This document shows positions 61,320 to 64,000 of a stretch of DNA of 64,000 nucleotides, piece by piece. Positions within the stretch are counted from its first letter, which is position 1. Every line of letters begins with the position of its first letter. Under the pieces are notes generated by a model. The model ran no database searches. It saw nothing but the letters and a program-made list of their open reading frames with translations, and was not told the DNA's origin. This DNA comes from Hofstenia miamia (lineage: Eukaryota; Xenacoelomorpha; Acoela): positions 1,623,233-1,687,232 of the forward strand of contig SCFE01000026.1 of assembly GCA_004352715.1 (NCBI GenBank). Direction: 5' to 3'. A program made the position numbers and the translations under genes.

Positions 61320-61503
61320 TATCACTATCAATAGCAGACGAGGAAATAATTTGGACATGAATAATATTTACTAATATTTATCTGTCTTTGTCAATAGCAG
61401 AAGAGGAAATAATTGGGACATGAATAATATTCACTAATATTTATCTGTCTTTGCCAATAGCAGAAGAGAAAATAATTGGGACATGAATAATATTTAATAA
61501 TTG
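61320..61503. repeat. 63-bp minisatellite, about three copies
   Basis: CAATAGCAGA(A/C)GAGGAAATAA starts at 61329, 61392 and 61455, exactly 63 bases apart, with few substitutions. Confidence 0.95.
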
Positions 61504-61705
61504 TTTTGTTCATTGCTAATAATTTTTGGTTCAAAGATTTGCAACATTTCTTCAATTACCCGACATAAGTTTTCTACACTACAATTATGCCGAGGCCAAA
61601 TCGCACAGTAATGCTAAATACAGTTGTGAAACAGAAGTATACAAACAACAGGGAGTTATATGGTTTTCTTCAAGTAGCAACAACGATTCGACGCTAACAT
61701 TGATG
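61504..61705. other. Spacer
   Basis: The frame 61526-61747 runs into the hAT element and is not convincing as a gene. Confidence 0.35.
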
Positions 61706-61713
61706 ACCACAAC

Positions 61714-62137
61714 TAGAGATGTGTGCGGTGCGGTAATACCGCGGTAGAATTAAACCAACTTGCGGTGGCATAAAAGCTATACAGATGGCGTGCTTTGTTC
61801 TAAAATTTAAAATCTCTAAGTATTTCTAAAAAAACTGTTTCTGAAGCAAAATTAATAGATTTCACATCCAAGATATTAAGGGTAATTTTTGCATATTCCT
61901 TGGAAAATTGGACGAAATAAAACAAATACCTAAGAAATTGTCTTTAGGCTTTTCTACGGATGCCCCATAACCTCAAAAAAACAATTTAGAAATATCTATC
62001 TTTTCTTACTTCGTTGCGGTATACAGCAGAAAATATTATTTATTGCGGAGGTTTGCGGTAAAAAATGCGGATAGCGGTGAAGTTTTTTTCTCTGTGGTGG
62101 AAATTTTTTTACAAAACCTGTGATGCGCTCATCTCTA
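61714..62137. mobile_element. hAT-type MITE with TAGAGATG ends, 424 bp
   Basis: The left end TAGAGATGTGTGCGGTGCGG and the right end (inward) TAGAGATGAGCGCATCACAG are hAT inverted repeats, flanked by 8-bp direct repeats ACCACAAC (61706-61713) and ACCGCAAC (62138-62145), one mismatch. Internally rich in GCGGT words. Non-coding. Confidence 0.85.
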
Positions 62138-62145
62138 ACCGCAAC

Positions 62146-62700
62146 AGTTGAAGGATCATAGAAAGAAATTAGGTTCATTTAATAACCTGAGAAATATCTT
62201 CAATTTCGCGGGTATGAAATTTGCTATGTTAATACATGAGTGAGAAAAGGAAATAATAAATTCTGACGTTTCTTTATCATCTAGAAAAGCATCTACGATC
62301 AATCCCTGTCAGGAAGGTTTTGTCTGACATTTTACTATTGCATATTATGTCGTTGATCTCTTAAAGAACATGCAAGGATTTTCAAAAAATTTTTCCCAAC
62401 GTCGATTTTTAAATAGAAAAATTTAAAATGTTTATTCCAAACACGTTTTACACCAAAGCATTAATCTACAAAAGCAAATACGATGATTTATTGCGGACTA
62501 AGCCTTGTTTAAATCGCGCTATTTCACTTTGTTGTAAAACTTGTAATGAACTTGCCAATTGAATTATGGCACAACACTTATTTTTAAACAAATCAATTTA
62601 GTTTTTCTCCGCTTAGTGGAGTGCAATTAAAATGAATCAAATTTCTTGAAATGCAAATGCTGACATTGGTGAGAATGAAAAAGAAAAGAATGCTAAACAT
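62146..62700. other. AT-rich spacer
   Basis: No feature recognised; the upstream part of the piggyBac relic may be eroded here. Confidence 0.35.
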
Positions 62701-63760
62701 TAAAAGCTCTTGATGAAAATCTCTTGGAAAACCGATGTTGCCTTGCCTCGAAGGTTGAGGAAACCATCGTTTGAATTAGAGGCCTTCTTGATATTTGTGG
62801 ACGAAGTGATCTTGTGTGTATCACAGCAATATACAAACGGACGCATGCAGCCTATGTGTAAGCGCCCATTTAGTTTTACAGTGTTCAAAGCTTGCATTGG
62901 TTGTAGAACAGACTTGTCAACGAGCCGTAAATTCTAAGCTCGGCTCGGCTCGTTTAAATTTTGAGTAAGTTCGGCTCGGTTCGCCACAGAAAATCTTTCA
63001 ATGAGGCTCGTTTGAACTCGGTATTTTTTTAAAAATATTGTGCTCTCAAATTTTGCTCAATGACTCTTCTTATTATTTAATAAACATTTCTAAAATACGA
63101 TTATAAATAAGGAATATTGAATGAAAAAATAAGGAAAATCTTCATAATCAAATTAACAAGCAGCAATATAAATTTGAGTTGCTTAAAAACGGCTCGTTGT
63201 GGGCTCGTTGTACATCCAATACTCTGCTTGGCTCGTTGACAAGTCTGTTGTAGAATTCGTGTGGGACCTGACAAAGACAATAAATAAAAGGGTTTTGCGT
63301 TGGAAGTGATATTATATTGCGGGAGATGTAAAGAAGAAACAAAAATTGATCGAATTGGTTTAAAACATTTTTTCCGGGAGCAGTGTGTCCCATGAAAGGA
63401 ACATTTATATTGAAGCAAATTTTCCCAATCATGATTTGACAGTCAATCTGTTGGATAATAAACTAACGATGAGCAAAGTTACTGCTAGTCACTGTGACAT
63501 TCTCAATGCTTTGAAATAAACAAGAGGCCAAGATATTTTGCCAACATGTTTCTCATGGAATTATAACAATCGAGCCATGTTATTATCCTATGTTCCCAAA
63601 CGCAACAGAAGCATTCTACTCACCACAATGCATTCATCGAACGAAGTAAGTGAAAGCGATTATTGGAAACATCCTCGATTACAACCGTGGGAAAGGAGTA
63701 TGACAATCTCGATTAAAGAATCGCCACACTTTTTTATTTTTTAATAAGCTTGTTGTCGCC
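62700..63760 (+). pseudogene. piggyBac-like transposase relic, split by a MITE
   Basis: Plus-strand blocks in family order. 62780-62905 has LIFVDEVI.. and a CKRPFSFTVFKACIGC-like run, at the place of the VDE catalytic and KP...G.K.....C segments. After the MITE, 63395-63520 has PNHDLTVNLLDNKLTM (family NFFT...LA..LL.K.LT). 63545-63640 has WNYNNRAMLLSYVPKRNRSI followed by LLTTMHSS (family LVSYVPKKN+.V.LLSTMH). 63670-63700 has a shifted DYNRGKGV, then DNLD (family DYN.TKGGVD.LD). Frameshifts and stops between blocks show it is dead. The 339-bp hAT MITE at 62909-63247 interrupts it. Confidence 0.7.
62909..63247. mobile_element. hAT-type MITE, GGCTCG-rich family, copy 2 (339 bp)
   Basis: Ends CAGACTTGTCAACGAGCC on both sides (inverted), with a perfect 8-bp target duplication TTGTAGAA at 62901-62908 and 63248-63255. 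Aligns throughout with copy 1 at 24701-25041 in the same orientation. Confidence 0.95.
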
Positions 63761-63940
63761 TTAGTCAGTCAATATATAATCATGGAGTTGGATGGCTATA
63801 GGAAAACATTTTATCAAACATTTCACAGCTCAAATTTCGCACGAAACTTACTGCACGTTATAACAACCTTTAAATTTTACTGTAAAATCTAGAAAAATTG
63901 TACTCTATAGCTTTGTCCTGCGGGTGATACAACTAGGTAG
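63761..63940. other. Spacer
   Basis: No feature recognised. Confidence 0.3.
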
Positions 63941-64000
63941 TGATGGAACCGGGCAGGTTAAAACAGGTTACACCAGTCCTGTTAAAGCCGGTTAATCTGC
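63941..64000. mobile_element. Left end of a hAT-like element cut by the window edge
   Basis: TAGTGATGGAACCGGGCAGG followed by GGTTAAAACAGGTTA and AAAGCCGGTTAAT blocks matches the left end at 20850. Confidence 0.5.

Noticed and set aside
1-64000. CRISPR array, bacterial operon, rRNA or prophage
   Set aside because: Repeats found are microsatellites, minisatellites or transposon ends; introns and animal protein families show this is eukaryotic DNA.

Overview
This window is animal nuclear DNA. Two features show it: a multi-exon sacsin-like gene, and a protein with a complete ten-cysteine Frizzled-type cysteine-rich domain (CRD). The DNA is very AT-rich, has introns, is full of (TA)n microsatellites, and carries many relics of animal-type transposons: APE-type and RLE-type non-LTR elements, a Penelope-like element, hAT, piggyBac, Harbinger-like and mariner-like elements. 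An aquatic invertebrate (cnidarian, sponge or mollusc) fits best, but the sequence alone does not settle the phylum. There are two larger assembly gaps (12155-12252 and exactly 1000 N at 56146-57145) and single Ns at 29999 and 57679.

Layout. 1-22 kb is gene-poor and transposon-rich: a 3' copy of an RLE-type retroelement (1-733), an old relic of the same family (about 4.92-5.68 kb), hAT-type elements with target-site duplications (6672-8291 and 9893-10083), a cluster of small inverted-repeat elements (13.3-16 kb) and a 1.36 kb foldback element (18.9-20.3 kb). 22.0-24.4 kb holds a plausible two-exon gene for a 71-residue single-pass membrane protein. 23-38.9 kb is a graveyard of non-LTR reverse transcriptase relics, broken by the CRD gene (30493-30987), some unassigned coding-like fragments (31.1-34.6 kb) and a foldback element (31652-32032). 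39840-49743 (minus) is the main gene: at least 3116 codons in two visible exons, with two Hsp90-like ATPase (SIRPT) units and no visible DnaJ or HEPN domain. 51.8-52.75 kb holds a second, very similar RLE-element copy set between TAA repeats. 53-64 kb is again transposon-derived: a gapped inverted-repeat element with an internal duplication, a Penelope-like relic with a hammerhead-like motif, a 63-bp minisatellite, hAT elements, and a piggyBac transposase relic that a hAT MITE has entered.

There is no operon-like co-operation here. The three supported host genes (sacsin-like chaperone, CRD protein, small membrane protein) are separate units in a repeat-dominated region. The most useful points are the unusual sacsin architecture, the CRD-only protein, the small two-exon gene, a covarying 3' hairpin shared by two non-LTR copies, and several elements with exact target-site duplications.
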